Assembly: GCF_022458985.1 (NCBI RefSeq)
Contig: NC_061781.1
Span: 2,588,501 to 2,652,500, forward strand
Reading direction: 5' to 3'
Source of the DNA: Mugil cephalus
Lineage: Eukaryota > Chordata > Actinopteri > Mugiliformes > Mugilidae
Length of the DNA: 64,000 nucleotides
Below the pieces are notes generated by a model. It ran no database searches. It was not told where the DNA came from and saw only the letters and a list, made by a program, of their open reading frames with translations. The translations under genes and the position numbers were made by a program. Positions 35,388 through 45,960 of this stretch are shown here, piece by piece. Within the stretch, counting starts at the first letter, position 1; each line of letters opens with the position of its first letter.

Positions 35388-37792
35388 TTAACAGTCTCTC
35401 TCCAGTATGTTGACCTCACGGGACCCAGGCTTCAGTATCTGCAGAGTGACAATGTGTTTAATACTCCTTCTAAACCAGGGATAGAACAGTGCATAGATGA
35501 CAGGGTTTAAACAAGAATTTAAATAAAAAGAGAAGATGACAACAGTGACAAATGACTGACTGATCACACTGTCCCCAATTAAAGCGTAACAGTATAAAGG
35601 GCAGTAACATATCAGATATACAACTACAAGAACACCAAGAGTCCTGGCTGCTTTCAACTCTGATTTCTTTCTTGTCAGAGTCAATGAAACCTGGACTGTG
35701 TCAGCTGTAATAAGAGAGCGCATGGCACGAGCCTGAGACACAGCCACCACAAATACTCTCAGATAGAGAACTATGATACCAGCAACTGTGATACTGAAAT
35801 TTAAAACAGCATCAACAGATAGTGTTATTTGGTCTAAGGGTAAAACACATTCTCCATAGCAGGATTTACTTTTGCCTGGTTGAGTCAGGACATCCTTCAC
35901 ATAATAACTGCTGTACAAAGCACAACAGAGCCAACATAGACAGACACTGAGTCTGATTCTTGGCACAGTGATTCTGGTGGGGTAATGCAGAGGATGACAA
36001 ATAGCCACATAACGGTCGACTGATATGAGGACTACTTGTCCTACTGAAACGCAGATAATGGTCGAGGAGAGTAAACAATAAAAAACACATATGGTATCTC
36101 CAAATACCCAGCAAGCTGTTGTCCTAAAGATTTCTACCGGCATGAACAGCAGGCCCACAAGAAAGTCTGACACAGCCAGAGAGAGGAGGAGGATGTTAGT
36201 GGGTGTGTGAAGCTGCCTGGAAGGAGACAGAAAAGCATTAATTACACATAAGTCACGTCAAAATGTCTTCAGTTTAAGTTATTACGCTGTGCTTTAGTTT
36301 AGGGAACTGAAACAATCTTAACTTTAAAGGCACCAAGTAATATTGTTCGCAGGTAAAGTGTGTCAAATTAATCCATCCACTCCAACATTAACAGATAATG
36401 CACATCCTATGTATCAAGTGAACTCTAGGTTTCGTTGAGGAGCGAATCTCTGCCTGAAGTGGGAGACTGAGATGATGACCAGCAAGTTGAGAACCACCGT
36501 GATCACAGAGATGGACGATAGCAGAATGTTCAGGAGCACAGCTTCAGACCAGTGAAGTGTGGGTGTGACGACCACAAAAGTGTCACATTTTGTGTTTTTG
36601 AAAAAGAGTAAAAAGAGAAAAATTGTCTTTTATTTTGAATACAATTTATTGTAATCCATTTTGAAAAAAGGTACCCCAAAGAGATTGCATCTATTTTTGC
36701 GGTGGTTTATTTTCCTATTCAATGTGTATATTGCAATGTTTGCTCCATGCCAGCAGGGGGCGAGGGCGGGTTCGGTTTTAGTGACTTGCATTGCGTTTTC
36801 CCCTCATTACTGCAAGTGCCTTGAAACTGACAAGCCGCGTCCTCATCCCTCTCCTGTTTTCAGGTTTGTAAATGTTCAAATATGCTTTGAAACTAGGATT
36901 TAGCCATGCCGGAATGTATTGGGGATGTCTGTGAACTATTTTAGTCAAGTAATTTTCGTCGGAGACTTTTGGCGGTTTTGTTTGAAGTAAGTTTGAAACA
37001 CGGAGGTGAAGTCTAACCGTTTAAAAGTGTAGTGATCACGCGCTGTCTACATGGTTGTTGAAAGCAACTCAGTTTAATGCACACGCCTCCCCCACGTGAA
37101 CGTACGCCTCAGTAATGTTTTAGAAACTTACAATGTTGATGTGTAGCGTTTACTTTGCCGTCTGTAAGGTCCCAACCATTCGTTTTGAAATGTGATTTGG
37201 CTAGGAATGTTCATGGAGGAAAGAAAGGTGACTGTTTAAAACGAGTTTTGTTTACATTAAGCACTTTGGGTTTCCAGTGGTAAAATGCAGTACTGTCTTG
37301 ATTTGAAACGAAGTAAAATACTTTGATGAAGAGTTAAAAAGTAACTTGAACATTATGCTGGTTAATATACCATGGTCTATGTATTTCATTTTTGATAAAT
37401 AGGTTAAAATACTAAGCTGAAGAGTAAGTGAACATGTATTTTGGAGAAAAGAGATGTATTCTGTTATGGACTTTGTACTGAAGAACATTTTGAGTTTTTG
37501 TATTGACATGGACACTGAAATTCATTGAGAATGCTCAAAGGACATTGAACACTGAATATGTTGAATATAAAAAAGAGACATTTAACACAAGAGTGTATTT
37601 AAAAGTGAAACTTTAATAAAAATTACTGCAAGTGCCTTGAAACTGACAAGCCGCGTCCTCATCCCTCTCCTGTTTTCAGGAACTTAACTGTTAACCAGGG
37701 TGCCGTTGCTACGGTACCCGTTACATGGGCTTCCTGCAGGATGTGTTGAGGAGATGTGGAAAACAGAGCTCCACTTGGTCCTGGATCTCCAT
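35388..37792 (-). pseudogene. TAAR gene 3, exon 1 split by a solo LTR
   Basis: Exon 2 at 35,388-36,216 is open and encodes TM2 to the C-terminus, with C-x-x-Y and Ser at 3.32, DRY, Asp at 5.42 and the fingerprint NSCLNPVIYALFYPWF. The conserved TM5 proline (5.50) is Thr (NFSITVAG), which is unusual. The 237-bp intron has a GC donor at 36,453-36,452. Exon 1 is in two pieces: 37,726-37,792 (start codon and N-terminus through SCRKP) and 36,454-36,563 (TLHWSE through SVSHF). An LTR lies between them, and the pieces would join in frame without it. It is a more divergent paralogue than the others. I see no other disabling lesion, so the LTR may be the inactivating event. Confidence 0.9.
36560..37729. 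mobile_element. solo LTR inserted in a TAAR exon
   Basis: The insert at 36,564-37,725 (1,162 bp) begins TGTGACG and ends CGTTACA, the TG...CA form of an LTR. It is flanked by TGGG at 36,560-36,563 and 37,726-37,729. A polyadenylation-like AATAAA lies near 37,615. It carries a perfect 59-bp direct repeat (36,806-36,864 and 37,622-37,680), each copy ending in a pyrimidine-rich tract and CAGG. No internal coding region remains, as after LTR-LTR recombination. The 4-bp duplication favours a Ty3/gypsy-type integrase. The orientation is inferred as plus from the AATAAA. Confidence 0.85.
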
Positions 37793-38004
37793 CATCAGAC
37801 AGCTACAGTACCAGCAGCTCTCTGACCAACTCTTCGTCATATAGCTGCTTTATCTAGTTCTACATCCCTCCCCTCATCTGTTTTAGTCTCTGTAGAATTA
37901 TGTCCATCCTCTTTCTCTCTACACAAGTCATGCTTCCTTTGTGCCCTGCCCATTTGTCTGTCATAAGTTAAAGTTAGATGCAACTGTCTGCGAAGCTGGC
38001 CTAT
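37793..38004. other. 5' flank of gene 3
   Basis: This is the immediate upstream flank of the split exon 1. It is C/T-rich and contains no recognised promoter element. Confidence 0.4.
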
Positions 38005-38340
38005 CTACAGTGATGTGAGAAAGTGTCAGCCCCCTGATTTCTTGTGTTTTTTGCATGTTTGTCACACTTAATGTTTCAGATCATCACATAAATTTAAATA
38101 TTAGTCAACGATTCTACAAGAAAAAAACACAAAATCAAATTTTTAAATTAGGGTTTTCATCAGTAAGAGAAAACAAATCCATGACAATGTGTGAAAAAGT
38201 GATTGCTTTCTAAACCTAATAACTGGTTGGACCACCCTGAGCAGCAACAACTGCCATCAAGCCGTAACTTGCTTGGGGCACGCCACACTTAATTTTATGT
38301 GTTCTGGAGGAACATGTTTCCATACTTAAAAAGAAAAGTC
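38005..38340. mobile_element. DNA transposon relic, probably Tc1/mariner-type
   Basis: The stretch reads 'gtgatgtgagaaagtgtcag', 'catgtttgtcacactta', 'gtgtgaaaaagtgattgc', 'ctaataactggttggacc' and 'agcagcaacaactgcc' in order. This is a widely dispersed fish DNA-transposon family. No transposase frame survives and no right end is visible. Confidence 0.55.
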
Positions 38341-39050
38341 GATCTGTGAGACAAGAACTAAACCAGTTATAAACAGTAACAGAGATGCGGACCAGGTTAC
38401 GGAGTCTTTAATAAAATGTTATGGCCAACTGTGACAAAGGCAACACCAAGATCCAATAAGTTTAATAGGACTATCTCTGTACTGTGATTCATCCTAAAAC
38501 CAGTCTGAAGTTTTTCTAATCAAGAAATACTTAAGGTGATTTAAAAACTTTTTTTTCTTTTCTTAATTACTCATCTTCAGGAGGGGCTTCACCACCGTTG
38601 CTTTGAAGACAGTGGGGAAGACACCCATCTGAAGAGAGCAATTTACAATATTTAAAATCTGTTCTCCAAAGAATTCATGAAATTTTCTTAATTGGAAATT
38701 GCATCTGAAAGGCAGGTTGTTGGGTTTGCTTAGGATAAAACTTGCCCCAGGGTCCCTGCATCAACCAGGGCTAAGCTCTCTTTTATTTCCTCAAGTGAAA
38801 ACAATGGTTCAGGTGTGTTAAAATTAATATTCTGGAGAGTTAAAAGACTGGATCTGATATTATCAATTTTACTTCTGAAGCGGTCTGCAATGTCTTCGCA
38901 GATAATCCCTGTTGGCATGGCGAGTTTATTAAATTTGGATTTGGTTAAAATATGGATTGTGGATAAAAGAAATCTGGGGTTGTTTGTTGGCCTTAATGAG
39001 TTTGAAAAGTGTAATAATCTGGCCACTCTAGAAGTTAGGTAGCTTTTCCT
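38341..39050 (-). pseudogene. non-LTR retrotransposon relic
   Basis: On the minus strand about 38,730-39,053 encodes SNSLRPTNNPRFLLSTIH, then IADRFRSKIDNIRSSL. This matches the linker between endonuclease and reverse transcriptase of CR1/L2/Rex-type LINEs. About 38,400-38,520 holds a decayed RT start. It is truncated on both sides, and its right edge meets a TAAR relic. Confidence 0.7.
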
Positions 39051-39056
39051 CACTCA

Positions 39057-39265
39057 CAGGAGGAGGATGTTAGTGGGTGTGTGAAGTTGCCTGGAAGGAG
39101 ACGGGAAAACGTCAGCTACACATTAATCATGTCAAAATGTCTTCAGTTTAAGCTATTATGCTGTGAATTAATTTAGGAAATTGAAACAGTCATGAAATTA
39201 ATGCACCAAGAAATACTGTTTGCTGGTAAAGTGTTTCAAATTAATTCATCCACTCCAACATTAAT
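39057..39265 (-). pseudogene. TAAR relic: start of exon 2 plus intron
   Basis: Bases 39,057-39,090 encode QLHTPTNILL preceded by a CCAG acceptor. The rest (39,091-39,265) aligns with the gene 3 intron at 36,217-36,400 ('gtcaaaatgtcttcagttta', 'aattaatycatccactcc'). The remainder of the receptor is missing on both sides, cut by a LINE relic to the left. It is the remnant of a close relative of gene 3. Confidence 0.8.
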
Positions 39266-40055
39266 GGATTTGTCTTCTATCAAGCGTTCCAGGACTTACT
39301 TTCAGATTGTCTGCATGTCTTTGTCTTTTGGACTTAGAATGTTTTATTTTATTTTATTTTATTTTATTTTTTTTTTTGGATTTTGTGTCTCTAGCCCCTT
39401 TCTGCCCTGTCTGCCTTTTCTCCCTGAATTCCGTGTACCAAGTAAGAAATGTTCACAGTTTCACTGGGTGTACATGATTTTGGCATGTCCCACAGACTGC
39501 ACTGCTAACTACAGTGTGCGTAATAAGTGATTAAGTAATAATAAATTACATTTTTTATTGTTCACAACAAGTTATTTCACAAAACTAGTAATTTTGAACA
39601 TGTACAGCACTGTGCAAAAGTTCTATGCAGGTGTGTGTGTGGGGGTGTGCTGTAAACTAAGAATGTTTTCAGAAATATAAATAATGAAGAAACCTCTGAT
39701 GTTGTTAGTGACATTACTACCAATGTCTTTCTTCCATGGAGGCTGAAACAGTGAAACGTTTCAAAGTACTGTAGTACTGTAGTATGTAGTTGGATGTTGT
39801 CAAGCCAGTTGGATGTTGTCCACTCTGTCATATTCAAATATCAATCAATATAAAAACCTTTCATAAATTCGAAATATATTATAATAATAATTAGGGGTGT
39901 AACGATTCATCCACTCACTACATTTTCCTACAATCCAACTGCAGCACTCTGTGCTCGGCAAGTTGGCCTTCCGGACGACATACATCGATCTAATATCGTT
40001 TTTAAAGGTAATCAGTCAATTGTGTCCATATTAGGAAATAACAAATTGGATTTAA
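39266..40055. other. no gene; simple repeats
   Basis: A (TTTTA)n run with poly-T lies at about 39,342-39,378. At 39,602-39,630 'tacagcactgtgcaaaagtt' recalls the end of a dispersed fish DNA transposon. Otherwise there is nothing recognisable. Confidence 0.45.
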
Positions 40056-40059
40056 GCAC

Positions 40060-40525
40060 ATCAGACTTCATGTTGATGTGTTTTTTCTTTAGCACTTTTA
40101 ATGATAAAGGCGTTAAACGTTACCCAATTCAGTCTGACTAAGAAGTAGCAGTGGCAGTCCCCACTTCCCCCACCACCACCTTCATGTCTCCTTGACTTTG
40201 TGGCATAGCTCCACACTTGTAGACGGATATCTATGTCCAAATATGGTTTGACCAGGTCAAAGGACTGAACTGGCTCTGCTTCGCTGGGAGAGTTGAGCAA
40301 GAAGTTAGGGCCTTGTAACCATGCCGCCTGTGTCAAGAGTGAGGCAGGAATAGACCTTGGTGCAGCGCACATAGTGCCATTGCTCAGGTTTTGTGGTTTG
40401 GCGAATGCGCTGAATTATATTATAAACGTAGATATAGAATTGTCTAGATCCATTATAGATATAGCCAAGGACCACTTTGCTATCAGTATAGAACTTTGTG
40501 GAATCCAGCTTCAAATCCAATTCAT
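40060..40525 (-). pseudogene. BEL/Pao retrotransposon RNase H relic
   Basis: The minus strand encodes KFYTDSKVVLGYIYN, then IRQTTKPEQWHYV near 40,375-40,510. After a frameshift come RSIPASLLTQAAWLQGPNFL and SFDLVKPYLDIDIR at 40,061-40,372. The 'TDSKVVLGYI' and 'PEQWHYV' motifs are typical of the RNase H to linker region of BEL/Pao polyproteins. It is a short disabled fragment with no LTR nearby. Confidence 0.75.
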
Positions 40526-40527
40526 CA

Positions 40528-40705
40528 TCATCAAATCAAATCAAATCAAATCAAACTTTATTTATAGAGCACCTTTCATGCATAGACATGCAACACAAAG
40601 TGCTGCACAAAGGGCTGCAGGCTGGTTTTTGTGAAGTGTCTTGAGACAATTTGTATTGTTATTGGCACTATATAAATAAAATTGAATTGAATTGAATAAG
40701 CCGAT
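40528..40705. repeat. two LINE 3' tails, tail to tail
   Basis: A (CAAAT)n run followed by 'tttatttatagagcacc' and 'aaagtgct' is a LINE tail in minus orientation. Immediately after comes 'gtgtcttgagacaatttg', then 'cactatataaataaaatt' and (GAATT)n, a LINE tail in plus orientation. Neither retains coding sequence. Confidence 0.65.
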
Positions 40706-41149
40706 TCCTATTCCCTACTTCTTTTTTTCTTTTGCCCGTCACTGCTTTGTTTGCTTAATTAAAGTTTTATTGAAATATTAAAAGTAATACTTCTTTCGTC
40801 AGAGTAACTGCACAAAATGAGACATTAGGCGTATTAGGCTTCTCTTGAAAACACTGAATGCAAAAGGGTTTATCAACATACAAACGATATGTATTTGCTG
40901 TGTTCGGCTAAAATACTAGACTATGAACTGTACTAAATAATGAGCGATTAGGTTAGCTGAATGAGATGGCTCTTCTTTAGGAGCAATGGCAAAAGACTCA
41001 GCTCTCAGAAAAGAAAAGTGCAGAGGGTTTATATTTATCCATTTCTCTCAATGCATATTTTTTGAACCTGTTTTTAACACCTCTTACATGAATATTTATA
41101 CCAACTAATTTACCTGTAACAGACCTACTGTTGTCACTGACAGTTTCAT
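40706..41149. other. no gene seen
   Basis: AT-rich sequence with nothing recognisable. Confidence 0.45.
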
Positions 41150-41785
41150 GCCACCATTCTCTGTTTTATCGCAGTGATAACTTTATGAGCACTTTGTATA
41201 ACCATTAGGCCTTCCAACTAGACCCATTCTTTTTTTTATTCATTATCAATCTGCTGCACTCTTTTTTTCTCTTTTCTCTCCAGCCTCAAGCAGATGGTTC
41301 CCCCAATACGAGGCAGGTTCTGCTCAAGATGTCCTGTTAAAAAGGAATTTTTGATTCCTTTGTCATCTTAGTGCTGCCAAACTAACCTTTTTTTTAAAGG
41401 CACATTCAACCACAAAATGAAATGTGAATTAAGATGCTATTTATGATGCTATTTCAGGGTATTTGAAAGTTTCAAGGTTTTTCATTGTCATTCCAAAACA
41501 TGATACATGAAGATACAATCACTGCTCATTTGAAAACAAGAGAATACATAGTAAATCTAACATAAATCAGTAAAAACTAAATAAAACTAAAACTGTAGAT
41601 CAAAAAGGATATAAGTAGGGTGCAATTAAAGTACAGTAAATATTAATAAATATGTATAAATTCAACATATTCAAAGTTTCATTGAATATATTCAGGGATT
41701 CACTCAATATATTCAAAGTTTCATTTCATATATTCAAAGTTTCATTCAATATATTGAGGGCTCATTCAATTCAAAGATTAATTTC
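41150..41785. repeat. TAAR-type 3' flank paralogue with short tandem repeats
   Basis: About 41,150-41,660 matches the region downstream of gene 3 (34,190-34,880). About 41,665-41,760 is an imperfect array of a 25-30-bp unit, 'atattcaaagtttcattcaat', in four copies. The receptor expected to follow on the right is missing; a foreign repeat begins at 41,869. Confidence 0.6.
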
Positions 41786-41868
41786 CTGAATGGCATGCCA
41801 TAATTACTATATATAAGCTTACATCAGGGCTATATTTCTCTCTAATCTTTAATCTAATCTTTATCTTT

Positions 41869-42216
41869 AGCAGCGAGAGAGAGTGTCTGTTGCCGGCTCC
41901 ACTTTTAAAACCGCGGCCTCCAGGACTCCCTCCAATCAGCAGCCTCCAGGACTCACTCCTATAAGCAGCATCCAGAGAAAACAGAGAGAAAACCAACATA
42001 GAACACAAATTATGACCCCTACGATCATAACAATAACATACCACCATTCCGACCTTAGGAGGCAAACATTTTCGGAATGATGGGACGTTTGATTAAAGGG
42101 TTATGTGTTGCCATTCCAACAATTAGGGCCTAATGTTGGAATCGCCATTGCCACCCTTCATAATCAAACAGGATTAGGCACTGTGTGAAACACCACGCAC
42201 AAAGATTGTCAGGATA
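41869..42216. repeat. interspersed repeat, partner of 21,767-22,110
   Basis: Same ordered motifs as the other copy, including CATTCCGAC, TCGGAATGATGGG and GGGCCTAATGTTGGAATC. Its right edge lies within about 15 bases of the point (about 42,229) where homology to the TAAR intron begins. It therefore replaces exon 2 of gene 4. Confidence 0.75.
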
Positions 42217-42427
42217 AGGACACAATTGACTGATATTTCACACCTGTACCATATGAAATGCAGACACATAAAGCTAGTGAGGTCACAATAGACGGAAAAT
42301 TAAATTCATTGTTGTAAAACATGATTTCAGTTTTCGGTAAAAGTCTAATTCCTCCATGTCAATCACTGCAAGCTCAAAGACACTTCACATTAAAACCACA
42401 GTAGCTGTAAAACAAAACACTCTGTGC

Positions 42428-42600
42428 ATGAAGTGAGAGACTGAGATGATGACGAGCAGATTGAGAACCACAGTCAGCACAGAGATGGAGGACAGCATGA
42501 TGTGAAGGAGCACAAGTTCAGAGTGAGGAGACGCTGGCTTTTTGCAGGAGCTGTTGAAGAGCTGTGGAAAGCAGAGGTCTGCTTCATCCTTGGTCTCCAT
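42428..42600 (-). pseudogene. TAAR gene 4, orphan exon 1
   Basis: This exon encodes the N-terminus and TM1 (start METKDEADLC, NSS glycosylation site, TM1 ending SVSHF) almost identically to genes 5 and 6. The exon end reads CAT|GCACAG instead of CAG|GCACAG, so the donor is altered. Intron sequence continues to about 42,229 and then changes abruptly to an unrelated repeat. Exon 2 is absent from the following DNA. An upstream in-frame ATG at 42,636 exists, but homology to genes 1 and 2 favours 42,600. Confidence 0.9.
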
Positions 42601-42751
42601 CTTCAGTACAAAAAACATAGGTAACTGATGACACACTTTAACCCTCCTCTTTCTCCTTGGTCATAACACACTTCACTCCCTCACTCACTCTGCCCAGGGA
42701 AAAGATTCTGTCCCAACATTTGCCATGTCTGTGCTAAATTATGAAATTAAA

Positions 42752-42753
42752 TG

Positions 42754-42794
<41 letters not shown>
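42752..42794. repeat. (CA)n microsatellite upstream of gene 4
   Basis: An uninterrupted CA run about 150 bp upstream of the exon 1 start. Equivalent runs stand at 49,647-49,709 (gene 5) and, short and interrupted, at 56,219-56,244 (gene 6). Confidence 0.9.
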
Positions 42795-42795
<1 letters not shown>

Positions 42796-43118
42796 TATTC
42801 AAACTAGTGTAACTAACGCCATAGAGTGTGAGTGCAGGTTTGTGAATGTGTGTGTTGGGTGCACACCAGTAAGATGTTCCTGACTTTGTTTGTATGGGTG
42901 CAGGACATGAAAACCTGTCAGAACAATTACATTTGTGGAGCAGAATATTTGATAAAACATCAGCACACCCTGATAATTGAAAACCATTTCACACCAGACA
43001 CACAGCAGAAAAACATAACATACATCTGTCGAAGGGCGTATTCACACCAGGAAAGTCCGATAGTTCACTTGCTTTGGTCCAGCCCTTTTAAAAAAAACAT
43101 GTTTTGGTTTGTATTCAC

Positions 43119-44289
43119 CAGTGTCGGGCATGTTACTTTAAGAAAGTAATTAGTTATAGTTACTAGTTACTTCTCCCAAATGTAACTGAGTTAGTAACTT
43201 AATTACTCATTTCTAAAAGTAACTGTTGTGTTACTGTTTTTTTTTTTTTTTAAGTTTAAATATGTCTAATAATTTGAATTTTTTCTTAGCAGGTTTCACA
43301 ACCCAGTTGCATAGAGTAGAATTATATAGACACATAATTACACAGAAATTTTAATATTTATTGCACCTCACACCCCAACTTGTAGACATATACCGCCTTC
43401 ACATTGGCACAAATTCCAGGTCGGACCTCGCAGCAGTGAGAGCTGCGTGCCTGTTGTTTCCTCTCTCATACGTCATCGCCTACATTGCAGATAAAGTTAG
43501 TTTAGTTAGTGAAGAATGGGCCGGTCAAACCCCCGCTCTTTCAAAAGGCTGCTAATATTAGAATAAATCACTATGTCCTGCACAGAGCCCGATATCTGCC
43601 GCCAAAGTCCCTCTTTTCTCGGATGCAGGGCGCTGCCATGATCGTTAAAGTGTGGGAGATCGCTATACAAACTATATAAACACAGTCGCACAGTCGCGGT
43701 TCACCAATGCGCTTCCCTTCACAATCATGTAACAACACATTTGATTTGTTTGATTGAAAAAAAAATCCAACAATCTCTACATTCCAAAGATCTGTCTTTA
43801 CGGGAGAAGATCAAAACTTGTTTTTGAGCTGAAGCTTCTACAATGATACAGTCTGTCAGGCCGTCGAGTCAGAATCTAAGAGGCAGATATATCAGCGTCA
43901 GAGAGAAAAACCCGGGTCGACCCGGTCCAACCAGTGACGGCTCACAACTTTTCCTCCACATTCAGCATTGCCGCCGCTTACCTCTGGTAGTTGGGTGTGA
44001 TTTGTGTATAAACTGAACACTGTCTGTGATCGGCTTAACGTGAAAGCCTACTCCACCTTAGCGAATCATCATCACCTATGCGGTTGTTTCGCCCCTCCCT
44101 CCTGTCCTCGCAAAAAAACAGCTTCGCGGCTCCCGTGGCTGAGAACCAAGTAACGCACCCCATTTAATTTTCAGTAACGGAAACAGCGTTATACAGATAG
44201 AAATAGTAATTAGTTAGATTACCCCGTTACTGAAAAAAGTAACGCCGTTAGTAACGCCATTTATTTTAACGTCGTTATTCTCATCACTG
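43119..44289. mobile_element. non-autonomous hAT-type element, copy A
   Basis: It begins CAGTGTCGGGC and ends in CACTG (reverse complement start CAGTGATGAG). It is flanked by the perfect 8-bp duplication GTATTCAC at 43,111-43,118 and 44,290-44,297. The 8-bp target site and CAGTG tips fit the hAT superfamily. Both ends are rich in GTAACT/AGTTAC words. There is no transposase. Short conserved frames inside are shared with copy B only because the block was duplicated. Confidence 0.85.
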
Positions 44290-44323
44290 GTATTCACATT
44301 GCACTTTTTTACAAGCAGGGTTT

Positions 44324-44350
44324 ACTCAGACTGAGTTACTCAGACTGAGT
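44324..44350. repeat. doubled palindrome ACTCAGACTGAGT
   Basis: Two copies of the near-palindrome ACTCAGACTGAGT stand one base apart at 44,324-44,336 and 44,338-44,350. The corresponding position in the gene 6 unit has different sequence, so this is specific to this copy. Confidence 0.8.
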
Positions 44351-44514
44351 AAAGCCTGCCTAACACATTCTCTCTGCAATTTGGCCATAGACGTTTTTGT
44401 GCGTCTTTTCAAGCAGCTGATGCTCTCCTTCGGCCATATATAGGAGGCAGTGCATCTCTTCTGTGCCTCACGTTGACCCATGGCTCATTCTTGGTATAAA
44501 ATAGAAACGAATGA

Positions 44515-44540
44515 CTGAATGAATGAATGAATGAATGAAA
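44515..44540. repeat. (GAAT)n microsatellite
   Basis: Five to six tandem GAAT units. They are absent from the gene 6 unit at the homologous place. Confidence 0.85.
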
Positions 44541-45243
44541 CGACCGATGAGTTCTGCAATTGTCTTCAGAAAATCCCTGCATTTAACAATAACAATGTGT
44601 GATGGTGTCACCAAAAGAACAATGAAAGAAAAATAAATAATGGAAAGTAGCCCTTAACGCAGTAAAATTAAAGATATAGGAAAATGGCATGTTTTCTTTG
44701 CCATGTGAGGAGGAAATTGTTCCCTGTATATGAAGGGGTGTGGAATGTGTGGTCTTTCTGTCAGTGGGATTGTTGATTTATTGTTTATTAAATCAATAAA
44801 CAATAAATAACTATTTTTTATAACTACAAAACAAGGTGATATAGGGAGGATGTGTCTTAGGGAAGGGGCGGAGAAGCAGGAGACCAAGAAAGAACAATGG
44901 ATGACGTGTGGACCTTTAACGTAAGACCTGAAAAAAACGTAGCTACTTAGTTACTCCGGAAAAATAAACATAAATAGCCTTCAAGAATATACAGGCAAGC
45001 GGACTACTTGAATATCATTATGAATTGTCCTGGCGTGTCTCTTCCCAGGGTCAGTTTTTCCATAAGATATTAATTACATTTAAAGGTACTGTTGTTCTGA
45101 AAAGATCCCCCTTGTGTGTATGGTGAATCTTTACAAACAGAAGCCCATTTAATCCTGAAAGGTGCTCAGATGTTGCATTTGATTCGGAAAAGGTTCTGAT
45201 TGCATTTACAGGACAAACAAAGCGTACCAGGGTTCATTACAGA

Positions 45244-45321
45244 CTCTGGTGTGGACCAAACAAGTGAACCGAGTCCCAGCTGCAGAGGTGGTCTCGGTTA
45301 CTTGTTTGGTCCGCACCAGAG
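45244..45321. repeat. near-perfect 30-bp palindrome, copy A
   Basis: Arms at 45,244-45,273 and 45,293-45,321 are inverted repeats (CTCTGGTGTGGACC... against its complement) with one mismatch and one gap, around a 19-nt loop. Related 'ttcacaccagg' and 'tttggtcc' words occur at about 43,045-43,082, so this may be one end of a larger MITE into which the hAT-type element inserted. Confidence 0.75.
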
Positions 45322-45459
45322 CTGATTTGTATTCACACATACCCAAAAGGTCTGTTTCACGTGGACTAAACGAGCCCTAAGTCAGAACTATTCCCTAGTG
45401 TCCCTGTTCCAAACACCCACCAAACCCCAATACCAATACACACATGGATATGTGATTTG

Positions 45460-45960
45460 TGTCACAACAGCCAGAGAGTTGCTAGTCTAAGGAGACTCAC
45501 AAGACAGAGAGTCTCCTTTGCAGGCATTTTGGTGAAAATGGGAAGTAAGTGCCATCCTCAGGAGGCAGTCATTCAGGCAAAATCAAGGCTGACGTATGGT
45601 GTCTTATTAGGCACTGTGGCAGTGGGTCAAGCAGGTCTTGATAGCCACACAAGACCAAAGTTTGACAGATGACAGGGGAGAGAGAGACAGCAGTGGGTGC
45701 AGGATGAGGTCTGCGCAGAAGAGGAACACCACAGCAGGACAGTGGCCATGGACTGTAAGTTCCAAATACCTGGAGCTGGTGGAGGCATGTCGGGAGAATG
45801 GCTGGAGGGCCTGTTGTAAGTCTTTGAGGTGGGCTGCAGGGGTTTCCTGGGGCAATCTCTGCACCGATCATTCAGGTTCCTCAGAATTAGAGGGTAGCAG
45901 GAGATGCCATCAGAACCATCAGTGAGGCCACAGAGGTCATTAAGGTGAAGGTGTCTGATA
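45460..45960 (+). pseudogene. non-LTR retrotransposon C-terminal relic, copy A
   Basis: The plus strand encodes SSKYLELVEACRENGWRACC near 45,757, followed in another frame by VGCRGF and ISEATE. This matches the C-terminal region of a fish site-specific-type non-LTR element (usually with ELTVPWE and SRWLW motifs). It is shorter than the copy at 59,040-60,210, having lost the middle. The clade is not certain. Confidence 0.6.

Noticed and set aside
43361-43691. Short frames conserved between 43.4-43.7 kb and 56.8-57.2 kb
   Set aside because: They lie inside the duplicated non-autonomous hAT-type element; identity reflects recent duplication, not coding constraint.
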